In this document: piece by piece, positions 35,943-45,633 of the stretch
Layout: the number at the start of each line of letters is the position of its first letter
How positions within the stretch are numbered: position 1 is the stretch's first letter
From: Trichodesmium sp002260545
Lineage (GTDB): Bacteria; Cyanobacteriota; Cyanobacteriia; Cyanobacteriales; Microcoleaceae
Direction of reading: 5' to 3'
NCBI RefSeq assembly: GCF_050016015.1
Contig: NZ_JBNHEQ010000249.1
Span: 20,354-84,353, forward strand
Length of the DNA stretch: 64,000 nt
Notes under the pieces: model-generated
What the model saw: the letters and a program-made list of their open reading frames with translations, nothing else
Databases searched by the model: none
What the model was told of the DNA's origin: nothing
Program-made: the position numbers and the translations under genes

Positions 35943-36311
35943 ATGGCGATATCTGACCAAGAAAAAAAACAGGCAGCTAATGATACAGTTCAGACAGATT
36001 CTAATTCCGAACATCACCATCACTCTTCTGCTCATCCTCATGTTCATAGTGAAGAATCTCTACAAAGTCTGATCAATAGATTATCAAGAATTGAAGGGCA
36101 CGTTAGAGGAATTAAAACTATGATCAAAGATAATCGGAATTGCCCTGATGTTTTGATACAAATAGCTGCAGTTCGTGGTGCTTTAGACCGAGTAGCTCGT
36201 ATGGTTTTGGATAATCATTTATCTGAATGTATTTCTCGCGCTACTCAAGATGGAGATATTGATGTTGAAATTGCAGCTTTAAAGTCAGCTTTAGACCGAT
36301 TTTTACCTTAA
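35943..36311 (+). CDS. CsoR/RcnR-family metal-sensing repressor (InrS-like)
   Basis: A 122-residue all-helical regulator. The DUF156 core (LINRLSRIEGHVRGIKTMI...ALDRFLP) has Cys67, His92 and Cys96, the same 25- and 4-residue spacings as the nickel site of InrS in Synechocystis. A His-rich N-terminal tail (SEHHHHSSAHPHVH) also resembles InrS. Such repressors leave DNA on metal binding and release an efflux gene. No exporter is adjacent, so the target may lie elsewhere or may be the divergent protease. Nickel specificity is an inference. Confidence 0.88.
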   Translation: MAISDQEKKQAANDTVQTDSNSEHHHHSSAHPHVHSEESLQSLINRLSRIEGHVRGIKTMIKDNRNCPDVLIQIAAVRGALDRVARMVLDNHLSECISRATQDGDIDVEIAALKSALDRFLP

Positions 36312-36674
36312 GTTAGGGAGTAGGGAGTAGGGAATAGGGAGTAGGGAATCAAAAATTTCATATCTTGAATTTATTTAATTAAAACTTTGGCAATAGGTCT
36401 CTTAAATGAGAGATTAGAGAGTAGGGAGTAGGAGTAAATAATTGATTTGATTTTTATTATTGGAGATGTCTATAGTCAGGGAGTAGGTAATAGGGAATCA
36501 AAAAATTTATATCTTGAATTTATTTAATTAAAACTTTGGCAATAGGTCTCTTAAATGAGGGAGTAGGGAGTAGGGAATAAGGGGAAATAATTGATTTGAT
36601 TTATTATTATTAGAGATGTCTATTGATATTTGAAGTTTCAGTTAAACTAACAAAATATTTCATTTAAAAAAACT
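36312..36674. repeat. Tandem copy of a GGGAGTA-plus-tail composite repeat
   Basis: The module AATCAAAAATTTCATATCTTG...TTAAATGAG, a GGGAGTA run and AATAATTGATTTGATTT...GGAGATGTCTAT occurs twice, from about 36343 and from about 36490. The same tail follows GGGAGTA runs at 3854 and 56500, so heptanucleotide and tail behave as one unit. Confidence 0.8.
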
Positions 36675-37358
36675 ATGAGCAAAACAAAAATAGCTTTTTG
36701 GTTACTTTGGATAGGATTTAGTGTTTATGCTTTCCTACTTGCTCCCCCAGATCAACCAGATACTTTAGAATTAATCCAAAAATTGTCAACAGGTGAATGG
36801 GAAAATATTAATCCTTTGATTATATCTCTATTCAATATTATGGGTATTTTGCCGTTAATTTATAGTTGTTTATTATTCTTTGATGGTAGAGAACAAAAAG
36901 TACCAGCATGGTTATTTTCGACTTTATCATTTGGAGTCGGAGCATTTGCTATTTTACCCTATTTAGGATTACGTCAACCTAATCCAAATTTCTCCGGGAA
37001 AAAGAATTTATTTCTGAATATTTTAGATTCTCGAATTTTAGGAATTGCTTTAACATTAGGTACGAGTATCCTATTAATATACGGTTTAAAAAATGGCGAC
37101 TGGGAAAACTTTATTCAACAGTGGCAAAGTAGTAGATTTATTCATGTAATGAGTCTTGATTTTTGTATGTTGTGCCTGTTATTTCCAACTTTATTAGGAG
37201 ATGATATGAGTAGGCGAGGAATGGAAAAAAATATTTGGTATTGGGTAGCATTAATTCCACTGTTAGGTCCGTTAATTTATTTGTCTGTTCGTTCCCCACT
37301 ATTAGCAACAGATATTTCCATACCATCAGACCAACAACAAGCTACTCTCATTAATTAA
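36675..37358 (+). CDS. Conserved cyanobacterial membrane protein
   Basis: A 227-residue integral membrane protein with about six hydrophobic segments (near 5-22, 46-68, 76-96, 115-136, 152-172 and 185-205). Motifs such as LWIGFSVYAFLLAPP, INPLIISLFNIMGILP and PYLGLRQP recur in cyanobacterial proteins that also have plant plastid relatives. No enzymatic residues stand out. Function is unknown. Confidence 0.8.
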   Translation: MSKTKIAFWLLWIGFSVYAFLLAPPDQPDTLELIQKLSTGEWENINPLIISLFNIMGILPLIYSCLLFFDGREQKVPAWLFSTLSFGVGAFAILPYLGLRQPNPNFSGKKNLFLNILDSRILGIALTLGTSILLIYGLKNGDWENFIQQWQSSRFIHVMSLDFCMLCLLFPTLLGDDMSRRGMEKNIWYWVALIPLLGPLIYLSVRSPLLATDISIPSDQQQATLIN

Positions 37359-37368
37359 TAATTAATTA

Positions 37369-37738
37369 TTAGGGTTTGCGCTCAAAAGTCTTATGGGTGA
37401 GGGTAGCAGTCAGGAGTCGTAGGGGCGTTTCATGTCGCGCAGCGAAACGGCCATGTGCTAACGCAAAGCTCCGCTTTATATGTCGCTCCGCGTTTTTCAT
37501 GTCGGCTCAAGCGCCGAAACGGAGTTGTGCGATAGCAAAACGCCCGTGCAGGAGTCAGGAGGAATGGGAATTATAGAGGAGGCAGGAGGAAGAATAGTAA
37601 GAGTGATTTTCTGCCATAATCTACCCAAAATGCTCATTTTTTCGGCTTGATCAACCAAAAAGCTGGTACTTTGTCCACACCTAAAATTGCTCAAACCAAT
37701 ATCTGTCAATGCTTTGATATTTAATCAGCAAACCCTAA
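37369..37738. repeat. MITE-like element with TTAGGGTTTG ends
   Basis: A 370-bp element with TTAGGGTTTG at 37369-37378 and CAAACCCTAA at 37729-37738. The right part shares TGCTCATTTTTTC...AAAAAGCTGGTACTT with the element at 53444-53689. The left part carries a GC-rich insertion of GCGAAACGG-type fragments. Confidence 0.7.
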
Positions 37739-37958
37739 TTAATAATGGATAATGGATAATTGATAATTGATAATTACCTCTTATTTATAAAGAAGAGGAT
37801 TGGCTAAAAGAAATTTTTTTTCTTTGTCTGTAAAATTTTACTTTTGAATTTTGAATTTTGACTTCCGTAAAACAGTATGAGTTACCCCACTCCCCCACTC
37901 CCCCACTCCCCCACTCCTCCACTCCCCTACTCCCCTACTCCGTTACTCCCTTACTCCT
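37739..37958. repeat. TCCCCCAC/CTACTCC heptad run and AATTGAT repeats
   Basis: TGGATAATTGATAATTG, a TTTTGAATTTTGA tract and a run of ACTCCCC-type heptads (37890-37952) fill the space up to the 3' end of the SRPBCC gene. They are non-coding. Confidence 0.75.
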
Positions 37959-38408
37959 TTAACTTCCTTCACATTCCCGTTTTGTCACATCATGTCTGTA
38001 CCGAAACATATCTTCCAGTCGAGAGTCTACCCACCAACCCAAAAAAGATTCTGCCAACCAGTCCCCAGGCAAAGAAAATGCGATCGCATCAGTTAACCTA
38101 GTCTGACCATCTTCCTCACTAAACTGATGACGATGAGTCCAACTAGCCATTGGGCCTTCTTTCTGTTCATCACTAAACAAACTATATTTTTCATATTCTG
38201 TATGTACGGCCACCCACTTTACAGGAATTGGACCGAGCCAAATGATAAATTCCGATATTGCTCCTATTTCGAGTCCACCTTGACGACGAATAATTTGGAC
38301 TGGTTGCCAAGGTGGGGTAAGTATTTGCAGAATATCGGAACGTTCGTGGAATTTCCAAACGACCTCAACTGGTGCATTGATTAAGGTTGAATAACGAAAG
38401 TGCAACAT
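37959..38408 (-). CDS. SRPBCC (START-like) ligand-binding protein
   Basis: A 149-residue protein that begins MLHFRYSTLINAPVEVVWKFH and contains WTHRHQFSEEDGQTRLTDAI and a final RLEDMFRYRHDV, the pattern of the SRPBCC superfamily often annotated as cyclase/dehydrase. The helix-grip fold binds hydrophobic ligands; its ligand is unknown. There is no signal peptide. The C-terminus may extend slightly into the heptad repeat. Confidence 0.85.
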   Translation of the reverse strand: MLHFRYSTLINAPVEVVWKFHERSDILQILTPPWQPVQIIRRQGGLEIGAISEFIIWLGPIPVKWVAVHTEYEKYSLFSDEQKEGPMASWTHRHQFSEEDGQTRLTDAIAFSLPGDWLAESFLGWWVDSRLEDMFRYRHDVTKRECEGS

Positions 38409-39524
38409 TTTTAAAATTTTTACTTATATCAGAATTATTGTTTTCAGACTGTGTTTTTATTAACAAATTTACTAAATCTTTAAAATTTAGATGTATTTTT
38501 TTGTTGAATTATAAAGATTTTGTAAAATATATCCTGATAGGAGAGTAATCTTTGTTATTTATTTGCATAATATCTCTCTATTATCTCAGTGTTATTGACA
38601 CATATTTTATACATCTAAATTTTTCTCCTCACATAAACTCAAGTTTTTCCTTTTCTGAATACTCTAAATAATCTATATATCCTAATTCCAATGGCTGATT
38701 TAGAGGCTATTTGAAATTATAAAGGTAGAAAAATTGCATACTTACGAATTTTGAATTGGTGTACAAGTAGTTATGTTCCTTGGACAAAATTCAATAATTT
38801 GTAAATACTATTCATTTAAGACTCAGAATTGAAAAGGCTTTCTGTTCTCTGTTCCTTTTTCCCTAGATATATAGATAGTAAATCACGATTATCAAAGGAC
38901 TACCTTAAATAAAATTGGGATATTTCCCAATCATATTATAAAGATTCGGTAAAGATTCTTCAAAATAATTGCTAATTTGATGAAGATTCGGTAAAACTAC
39001 TGAGGAAATGTGTCAGTAAAGCTTTTCTTAATTTATGATGTTTACCAAGTTGAATAGTTTAACTGTTAACTAGAAAATCTTGATGGGTGTAAATCATAAT
39101 GTATCAACCAATACTAATAGAAACGGCTGATTTTTGATGAAGTCCAACGTAATTACCTATTTTTTTCTTGTTAGATAAACAATGAAACCTAAATGGGCAT
39201 AACCCCTAATAAATTACGAATTACAGTAGTGCATCAGTCAAGTGTGGAATAGGTAATCAAATAGTTCCAGTTCCAAGGAGCGATCAAGCGATGGGAGGTT
39301 TGGTAGGCTTTCGATAAGCATGAACATGGGCATTATGAATCAAATACAAAAAATACATATTTGTATTTTTTTGCACGTCCATAACACCAAAATAATTTAT
39401 TGTGGCAATTCATGCACATTATCGCTATTCATTCAGAAATCCACTGATAATCAGAATAAATTAACAACACTCAACCAAAGCGAAAAAACTCCCACACTTT
39501 ACTTTATGGACAACCCAAATTACT
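38409..39524. other. 1.1-kb intergenic region without a recognisable gene
   Basis: This is AT-rich sequence with several GATTCGGTAAA motifs (for example near 38944 and 38982) and no convincing reading frame. A 72-codon frame at 39320-39538 lacks coding character and overlaps the next gene. I searched for a folded RNA by eye and found none. Confidence 0.5.
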
Positions 39525-40595
39525 ATGACTTCATCTAAATCTATGACTCAAAAAACGCAACTAACCCAAGTATCATCAGAATTACAGAACTTAACTGTAA
39601 CAAAATCGAATACTACTACTGCTGCCTCTAGTTATGCTCTGACTGACTTAGGTACACTTGGAGGCCACCTGTGTGTCGCTAAAGGTATTAACGACTCTGC
39701 TCAAATAGTTGGTTATTCAATTACCAGTAGTGGACAACGACGAGCTTTTATCTGGAGTCCCAACCAAGGTATGGAGGATATTGATACTCTTAGCGATACT
39801 TCAACCTGTGCTTATAGTATTAATGACTATGGTCAAATGGTGGGGTATTTTGTATCGGACAGTGGTCAACGGAAAGCTTTTATTTGGGATGAGACAAAAG
39901 GTTTTCAAAATATTAATACCGAAAGTAATAGTTTCAGTGAGGCTTATGGCATTAATAATTTTGGTCAAGTAGTAGGTTGTGCTATTTCCAGTGATGGTAA
40001 TAGAAAAGCTTTTATTTGGGATAGCAAAAATGGTATGGAGTATATTAGTAATGGAAGTGAGATAGAAAGCATTGCCTATAGTATTAATGATTCTGGTGAA
40101 GTAGTAGGCTATTCTCTTTCCTCAGATTTTATCCTCAAAGCTTTTGTTTGGAAGAGTGACAAAGGTACTCAAGAATTACCAGGTTTTTTAGGTTCAGATA
40201 TTAATATGTCTGGTCAAGTAGTTGGTTTTTATGCTGTACCTGAAGATAATAACCGGGCTTTTTTATGGGATGGCAGTAACAAATGTCAAGACCTAAGTAC
40301 CATTTCTGGTAATGTCAATTTACAATTTTTTGATAGTGAAGCTAATAGTATTAATAATTCTGGTCTAATAGTAGGATATTCTGACAGGATAATAGATGCA
40401 GATCAAGAATTATGGAGTAGAAAAGCTTTTATTTGGGATAGTGTTAATCAAATGCAAGACCTCAATGATTTGATTTATCCTTCTGATGATTGGATTCTCA
40501 GAGAAGCACGAGCTATTAATAATCATGGGCAAATTGTCGGATGGGGAAATAAAGGCGAAAGTCGTCATGGTTTTTTATTGACACCTATTTCTTGA
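39525..40595 (+). CDS. HAF-repeat protein (probable beta-propeller)
   Basis: A 356-residue protein with about seven repeats of the pattern (Y/K)-G/S-I-N-D-x-G-Q-x-V-G-Y-x(10-12)-A-F-I-W-D, as in GINDSAQIVGYSITSSGQRRAF and SINDYGQMVGYF. These HAF repeats occur in secreted bacterial proteins and probably form a beta-propeller. No signal peptide is seen; residues 1-35 are Thr/Ser/Gln-rich. Met6 is an alternative start. The ligand is unknown. Confidence 0.85.
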   Translation: MTSSKSMTQKTQLTQVSSELQNLTVTKSNTTTAASSYALTDLGTLGGHLCVAKGINDSAQIVGYSITSSGQRRAFIWSPNQGMEDIDTLSDTSTCAYSINDYGQMVGYFVSDSGQRKAFIWDETKGFQNINTESNSFSEAYGINNFGQVVGCAISSDGNRKAFIWDSKNGMEYISNGSEIESIAYSINDSGEVVGYSLSSDFILKAFVWKSDKGTQELPGFLGSDINMSGQVVGFYAVPEDNNRAFLWDGSNKCQDLSTISGNVNLQFFDSEANSINNSGLIVGYSDRIIDADQELWSRKAFIWDSVNQMQDLNDLIYPSDDWILREARAINNHGQIVGWGNKGESRHGFLLTPIS

Positions 40596-40789
40596 GATAA
40601 TAAATGGTGATTGGAGAATTTTTAATTTTTTATGTCTAATCAAAGGGTTTTAATATAACCAGGTAAACAAAAATAATTACACATTTTTCTTTAATTAAAA
40701 CCATTTGACTGGAATAGTGACAGAGTAGTGGAATGAAACTTTATACAGCGCTTTTCAGATAGATGACCTCATGTCACAACCAAAATATT

Positions 40790-40817
40790 GTAGGGACGTT
40801 CCATGGAACGTTCCTAC
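40790..40817. repeat. 28-bp palindrome (GTAGGGACGTTCCA/TGGAACGTTCCTAC)
   Basis: A palindrome with one mismatch and the same skeleton as 7496-7523. Its CGTTCCATGG core is the segment amplified in the 24538-24930 array. The rest of the 40596-40895 spacer shows no gene. Confidence 0.8.
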
Positions 40818-40895
40818 TATTTTTTACCTAAGTGAAAACTGCTATAACTCTGTTGATATAGTTAATTTCTCTCATAGTATTAAAACAGAAATTAT

Positions 40896-42515
40896 TTAAT
40901 TTTTAAACAAAGCAGTCGCTTCAGCTAAATGCTTCTTCAAAGTTGCCTCAGGTAGAGGACCTTGAATATGATTCCAAGGCAAAACTTGTTCTAATTCCCA
41001 ATCATTAAAAACATAAAAATCTAAGTCTGGTAACTCTCCACGCAACTCCTTAAAAGCTCTTTTATAACTACCCAAAGAATCTCCATAATTTCTTACCAAT
41101 TCTAATAAATAAGATAACCTTCTATCCCCTCTAGAAATTAATCCTTGAATAACTGACCATTTATAACTTTCTGGGCGAAAATCTATTCCCTTTGAACGTA
41201 ATTTTTTCTCCAAAAATTTCAACCGTTTTTCTGACTGAGAATTTACTCCAAACCATTGAAAAGGAGTATGAGATTTCGGCACAAAAGTGCTACAACCCAA
41301 ACTTAATCTTAAACCAGGAGCAGCTTTTTTCAAAGTCAACATCATCTCAATAGTTGCATCTAAATCTTCTTCCTCTTCTCCGGGTAAACCCACCATTCCA
41401 TAAAATTTTATCCCTTTTAAACCACCAACTTTAGCATTAATAGCAGCCTCAATAATTTCCTCATTTGCCAACTTTTTATTAATAATTTTACGCAGGCGAT
41501 CGCTCCCACTTTCCACAGCAATAGTAATTGATTTTGTATCACGATTAGCTAAAATTTTTGCCAGTTTTTCTGTCACAGTATTTGTTCTAACTGATGCAAT
41601 ACTCAACCGAATATCATCATATTTTGGCTGATTCAAATAATCTAATAAACTGTTAAATTCTGGATGTTGAGTTACCGAAGCACCCAATAAACCCAAACGT
41701 TTTGTAACAGTTAATCCTCTTTCAATTGCCGGAATAAGAGACCCTTCTAAACTAGCACTTCTAAAAGGTAAAGTCAGATAACTTGCCAAACAAAAACGAC
41801 ACATTTCTGGGCAACTTCTCACCACTTCTACCATAAAAATATTTTCCCAAGCTGCCTTTTGAGTAACAACAGTAGAAGCAGATAAAGTATTACCTCTATA
41901 AGTTTGTTTTTGCACCACAGGAGGAATATCTTTATTTATAGGTTCAATAGATTTAATCGCACCATCGGTACTTTGATAAGTTACTTCATAAAGACTAGGA
42001 ATATAAACCCCAGGCACTTTAGCTAAATGTTTGAATTGTTCCTGTTTTTCAGCACCTCTAACTTCTTTATAAGCATCAATAAAATCCTCCAATAAATTTT
42101 CTCCATCTCCCAACAAAATTACATCAAAAAAGTCAGCAAAAGGTTCTGGGTTTGCAGTTAAAACAGGTCCGCCACCAAATACTATTGGATAATTTTTAGC
42201 TAAACGATTTTTTGCTCTAATTGGAATTTCTAGAGACTCTAGAATACTTAAAATATTGACATAATCAAGTTCCCAGGAAAGAGAAAAACCGAATAATTCT
42301 GGTTGTTGTGGGAGAGGTTCATTAATATCAGTAAATAACCGACTAACTTGTAAATCAGAACGCATTGCTAAAGTTGCCCAAACAATCTGATAACCAAGGC
42401 TAGTTATGCCCACACTATATTCATTAGGAAAAGCAAAAATAATCGGAATAGCATTAGATTCAGGGATAGCTGGAGTGAAAAGCAAACTTTCAGTATTAAA
42501 GAGATTATTAGACAT
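40896..42515 (-). CDS. B12-binding-domain radical SAM protein
   Basis: A 539-residue enzyme. The N-terminal part (about 20-200) is cobalamin-binding-like, with FGGGPVLTANPEPFADFFD and LLGDGENLLEDF. A radical SAM core follows, with CPEMCRFC (Cys235, 239, 242 binding the 4Fe-4S cluster). The C-terminal part contains FVPKSHTPFQW. This matches a family of cyanobacterial and other bacterial radical SAM proteins of unassigned reaction, possibly a methylthiotransferase-like or methyltransferase step. It stands alone. Confidence 0.9.
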   Translation of the reverse strand: MSNNLFNTESLLFTPAIPESNAIPIIFAFPNEYSVGITSLGYQIVWATLAMRSDLQVSRLFTDINEPLPQQPELFGFSLSWELDYVNILSILESLEIPIRAKNRLAKNYPIVFGGGPVLTANPEPFADFFDVILLGDGENLLEDFIDAYKEVRGAEKQEQFKHLAKVPGVYIPSLYEVTYQSTDGAIKSIEPINKDIPPVVQKQTYRGNTLSASTVVTQKAAWENIFMVEVVRSCPEMCRFCLASYLTLPFRSASLEGSLIPAIERGLTVTKRLGLLGASVTQHPEFNSLLDYLNQPKYDDIRLSIASVRTNTVTEKLAKILANRDTKSITIAVESGSDRLRKIINKKLANEEIIEAAINAKVGGLKGIKFYGMVGLPGEEEEDLDATIEMMLTLKKAAPGLRLSLGCSTFVPKSHTPFQWFGVNSQSEKRLKFLEKKLRSKGIDFRPESYKWSVIQGLISRGDRRLSYLLELVRNYGDSLGSYKRAFKELRGELPDLDFYVFNDWELEQVLPWNHIQGPLPEATLKKHLAEATALFKN

Positions 42516-42917
42516 ATTTAAACAGTTATTAGTTTTAAACAGTTATCAATTATTAGTTATTAGTCAAAGAAGTTTTCAGGTCAATGAACCACATATAGCA
42601 ATTCCCAAAAAGAGTGAGGTACAAAATTCTACGCTTTAGGCAACAGGCAATAGGGAACAAAGAAGAAATATAAAACTGTACCTTACTAACCTGAGAAACG
42701 CTATAACTAAATAAGTTGTAATTTAATCGTAGGGGTTTGGTCTCCAAGCCCAATACCTAGCAATTTTTAGGTCAATGAACCACATAAAAAAATAATAATT
42801 TTGTAGTTGCATAAAAAGTCCCTACTGTATTTTACCCAAATAAAAACTGCTATATAATATAGCAATTATAAATAGGTTGTAATTTAATCGTAGGGGTTTA
42901 GTCTCCAAACACAATAA
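42516..42917. other. Repeat-rich spacer
   Basis: About 400 bp with TAGGGGTTTGGTCTCC half-palindromes at about 42730 and 42891, GGTCAATGAACCACATA twice (about 42580 and 42770), and no gene. Confidence 0.6.
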
Positions 42918-43172
42918 CTATTTATATTTAAGTTTAAAAAATAAAATTGGTGAAGCTAAACTCAAGGTAGCAACGTTAGTAAAAATTATTGGTAAATTTT
43001 GAATAATGATGCCGTAAATTATCCAAAGCAATACACCTGAACAAAAAATAGCAAACATTTCTAAGGAGATATCTTTTGTGGAACGAGTACGCCAAGTTTT
43101 GATAACTTGAGGTAAAAATGAAATAGTTGTGAAAGTGCCTGCTAATAGTCCTAAAATTGTAACTAAGTTCAT
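42918..43172 (-). CDS. SemiSWEET sugar transporter
   Basis: An 84-residue membrane protein with three hydrophobic helices and one PQ-loop motif (TISFLPQVIKTW, about residues 17-28), followed by RSTKDISLEMFAIFCSG. SemiSWEETs act as dimers and move sugars such as sucrose down a gradient across the cytoplasmic membrane. The length is normal. A second copy at 45634-45888 is inactivated, and the two flank the broken repeat-protein locus. Confidence 0.92.
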   Translation of the reverse strand: MNLVTILGLLAGTFTTISFLPQVIKTWRTRSTKDISLEMFAIFCSGVLLWIIYGIIIQNLPIIFTNVATLSLASPILFFKLKYK

Positions 43173-43495
43173 AATAAATACTAATAATTTTGATTACTCT
43201 ATCAGAATTTTATAGAGTTTGGGAAATCCAGCGGATTACACCTTTATCATTTTAGTTATCAGTTATCAGTACCTCCTGGAATAAAGAGGCTTGAAATACA
43301 GAATCTTCTTTTTTTATCTTCCTAAAAAAAGGATGCTTCGGACATAAATTTTCCGGTTAAATACACCGACGCGGGAAAGATGCCCGCACTGGCAATATTT
43401 AATTATATCGCCTAAACTTAGATTAATTAATTTTTTAGATATTTTTTAGCCCAAGTATATCTCCTTTCATCTTTTTTCAATAGATATTCTATAAT
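43173..43495. other. Repeat-containing spacer
   Basis: About 320 bp with TTAGTTATCAGTTATCAGTA and a GGAGGCTTGAAATAC...TTTTCCGGT repeat similar to those near 31500, 46080 and 50690. No gene is seen. Confidence 0.5.
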
Positions 43496-44233
43496 TTATT
43501 TTCGCTTATTCTTGTTGCTAGTCTCTTGAACTAATCGCTTAATTTCTTGATCAATATCTTCTGTATCAGCTCCTCTTTTTCGTGCCTCTTCAAACCAATA
43601 ATCTCCTTCTCCATATTTTCCTAGACCATAACAAATAGCCCCCAATAAAGTACAAGGATGATGACTTTGAGAATCAATTTTATGAGCTTGTAAAGCAAGA
43701 TTTTTGGCTTCATTTAATTTACTAACATCTCTAAAAGCAGCACCTCTAGTTACAAGTATTCTAGCCTTAAGGTCTTTATCTTTTAATTTCTCTAAATTGA
43801 CTTTACTTTTACTGGTAATTTCTAATGCTTTTAATGATTTATTTGCTTTGCGCCAATAACTACTAATTTTAGGGATTAGCCATTTATTTTTAGTTCTTTT
43901 AAATTCTTTCTCAAAAAAATCAGCTTCAATCTGACAATAAGTAATGGTAATCTTACTATCAGGAGACAGCAAATTCTCAGTTTTTAACTGAGTAAACATT
44001 AATTTATCTAATCGCTCTCCTCGATCTAGTTTACTAAGAATATTGTAGAAAGGATCGAATGTTAATTTTCGGTTTGTAGTTCCATATTTATCTTGGAGTC
44101 TTACCCAATCTTTTTCCAAATATTTTTCTTCAGCTATTTTAATAATTTCAGTCAAATTAGATGACTTTAACCAATCAATATCTACATCTGTTAATCGAGA
44201 AAGTTGCTCTATTTTTTGGAGGATTTTGTACAA
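43496..44233 (-). CDS. C-terminal part of a broken repeat protein, with TPR-like end
   Basis: A 245-residue frame from a TTG at 44233. The first half continues the repeat pattern of the upstream pieces (KILQKIEQLSRLTDVDIDWL). The second half is a TPR-like domain with ARILVTRGAAFRD and HHPCTLLGAICYGLGKYGEG, ending RKRGADTEDIDQEIKRL. The same frame is open further upstream except for a TAA at 44297-44299, so the TTG is probably not a real start. It is more likely the 3' exon-like remainder of one long gene. Confidence 0.65.
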   Translation of the reverse strand: MYKILQKIEQLSRLTDVDIDWLKSSNLTEIIKIAEEKYLEKDWVRLQDKYGTTNRKLTFDPFYNILSKLDRGERLDKLMFTQLKTENLLSPDSKITITYCQIEADFFEKEFKRTKNKWLIPKISSYWRKANKSLKALEITSKSKVNLEKLKDKDLKARILVTRGAAFRDVSKLNEAKNLALQAHKIDSQSHHPCTLLGAICYGLGKYGEGDYWFEEARKRGADTEDIDQEIKRLVQETSNKNKRK

Positions 44234-44435
44234 ATTACTATCAGGTGATGAGTCTTCAAATTCAGTTACTTTGTATTTTCTCTTGAGTCTAGTAAATTAT
44301 CTTTTTTGTTTTTGCTTCTCCGCAATAGAAAATGTCTCAGTTAGTTGATTGTCTTTTAAGCAATCTAATTCCGATTGATTAAGAATAGTTTCTGTTTCTA
44401 GTTTTTTCAATATTGAAAATAATGGACTAGAGATA

Positions 44436-44535
44436 NNNNNNNNNNNNNNNNNNNNNNNNNNNNNNNNNNNNNNNNNNNNNNNNNNNNNNNNNNNNNNNNN
44501 NNNNNNNNNNNNNNNNNNNNNNNNNNNNNNNNNNN
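44436..44535. other. Assembly gap (100 N) within the repeat-protein gene
   Basis: Exactly 100 N. Both edges carry the same repeat unit (CAAGAATAGTTTCTGTTTC-like), so the number of units and the frame across the gap are unknown. Confidence 0.99.
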
Positions 44536-45005
44536 TCTGTTAACCAATCTAATTCTGATTGATCAAGAATAGTTTCTGTTTCTAGTTTTTCCAATATTAA
44601 AAATAATGGAATAGAGATAGATTTATCGGGATATTTAGTAGCTTGATACTTATCTTTTAGTTCTCCAAACTTAGCTTCTACCTCTCTTTGTTTCTCCTGC
44701 TCCGAATAAATATCTAGAGTTTCCAATAAACCACTATTATTCGATAACCAATTATATTCTTTGGCACTTAATGTCTTTGCTGAGTCAATTGTTTTCAGAA
44801 TAGGAAACAATGGTGTATCCGGGAAAAAGTCTTGATATTTAGTGGCATGGTATTTAATTTTTAACTCCGCAAATTCTTGGATATGATTAGGGATCGCTAA
44901 AGTTTCCTTAAGATTATAATCTTTAAGTAATTTAATTTCTGAATCAGCTAATATATTTTCAGTATCAAGTTTAAAAAGTAGCGGATGCAAACAATCAAAT
45001 CCCAC
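44536..45005 (-). CDS. Middle part of the broken repeat protein (truncated by gap)
   Basis: About 157 residues of a repeat protein with units of 57-68 residues. Each has PL(F/L)xIL, a run like TILDQSELDWL, an xLxET(L)xI segment and LKxKYxATKYxD. It runs into an assembly gap on its 3' side. The GTG at 45005 is only formally a start: the frame is open back to a TAA at 45168-45170, and before that to an ATG at 45305. I do not recognise a named family. Confidence 0.6.
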
Positions 45006-45167
45006 ATTTTTTGGTACTTTATATTTTTCTTTGAGAACTAATAACTCATTCTCTAATCTTTTAACCTCAGCGTTCTTGTACTGCTCTAAGTTAACCTCTA
45101 ACTTAATTAATTTGATAGTTTCAAAAAGTTGGTTTGCTTCTAAGTATTGTAATTCTAGGTCTGTAAT

Positions 45168-45305
45168 TTAAATGCTAAAATCAACTATTCTAAGTATGAG
45201 ATATAGAAAGCTTAAAGGAGATGGATTTTTATATTTATTTGCGTGATACTTAGACTTGAGAATAGAAAAATGTTGCACCCGAATTTCATGTTCGTCTTTA
45301 TCCAT
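45168..45305 (-). pseudogene. N-terminal part of the repeat protein, ended by an in-frame TAA
   Basis: From the ATG at 45305, 45 codons (MDKDEHEIRVQHFSILKSKY...) lead to TAA at 45168-45170. The residues before and after the stop complete one repeat unit in the same frame (...VDFSI, then ITDLELQYLEANQLFET), so the stop sits where other units have Leu, consistent with TTA changed to TAA. Confidence 0.65.
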
Positions 45306-45633
45306 AGAAAATTGTTATTTTAACTAATTAAAACTGATAATTACTTATATAGCAATCCGCGCTTATGTTGTAAGATTTTATCGTAGGGGTTTTGTCTTCA
45401 AACTAAGCGCATAAATGGGATTTGTCAACCAAAACCCTACAGCTTTCTCTCACAAATTATTTAGGATTACTATATTAACCAATTATAACAGTTATTATAG
45501 ACAAGAGATTGAGAAGCTATCTGTAAAATCAATCTAAATAAATTCCTCAAATATCTAATATTCAGTGGGTTACGGCGACAGCGTGAATATTATTTATTTT
45601 GTCAAATTATTCCTGCATAAAAAGTCTATTTGA

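Noticed and set aside
39320..39538. 72-codon frame before the HAF-repeat gene
   Set aside because: Low-complexity, Ile/His/Cys-rich translation without a family, overlapping the real gene start.
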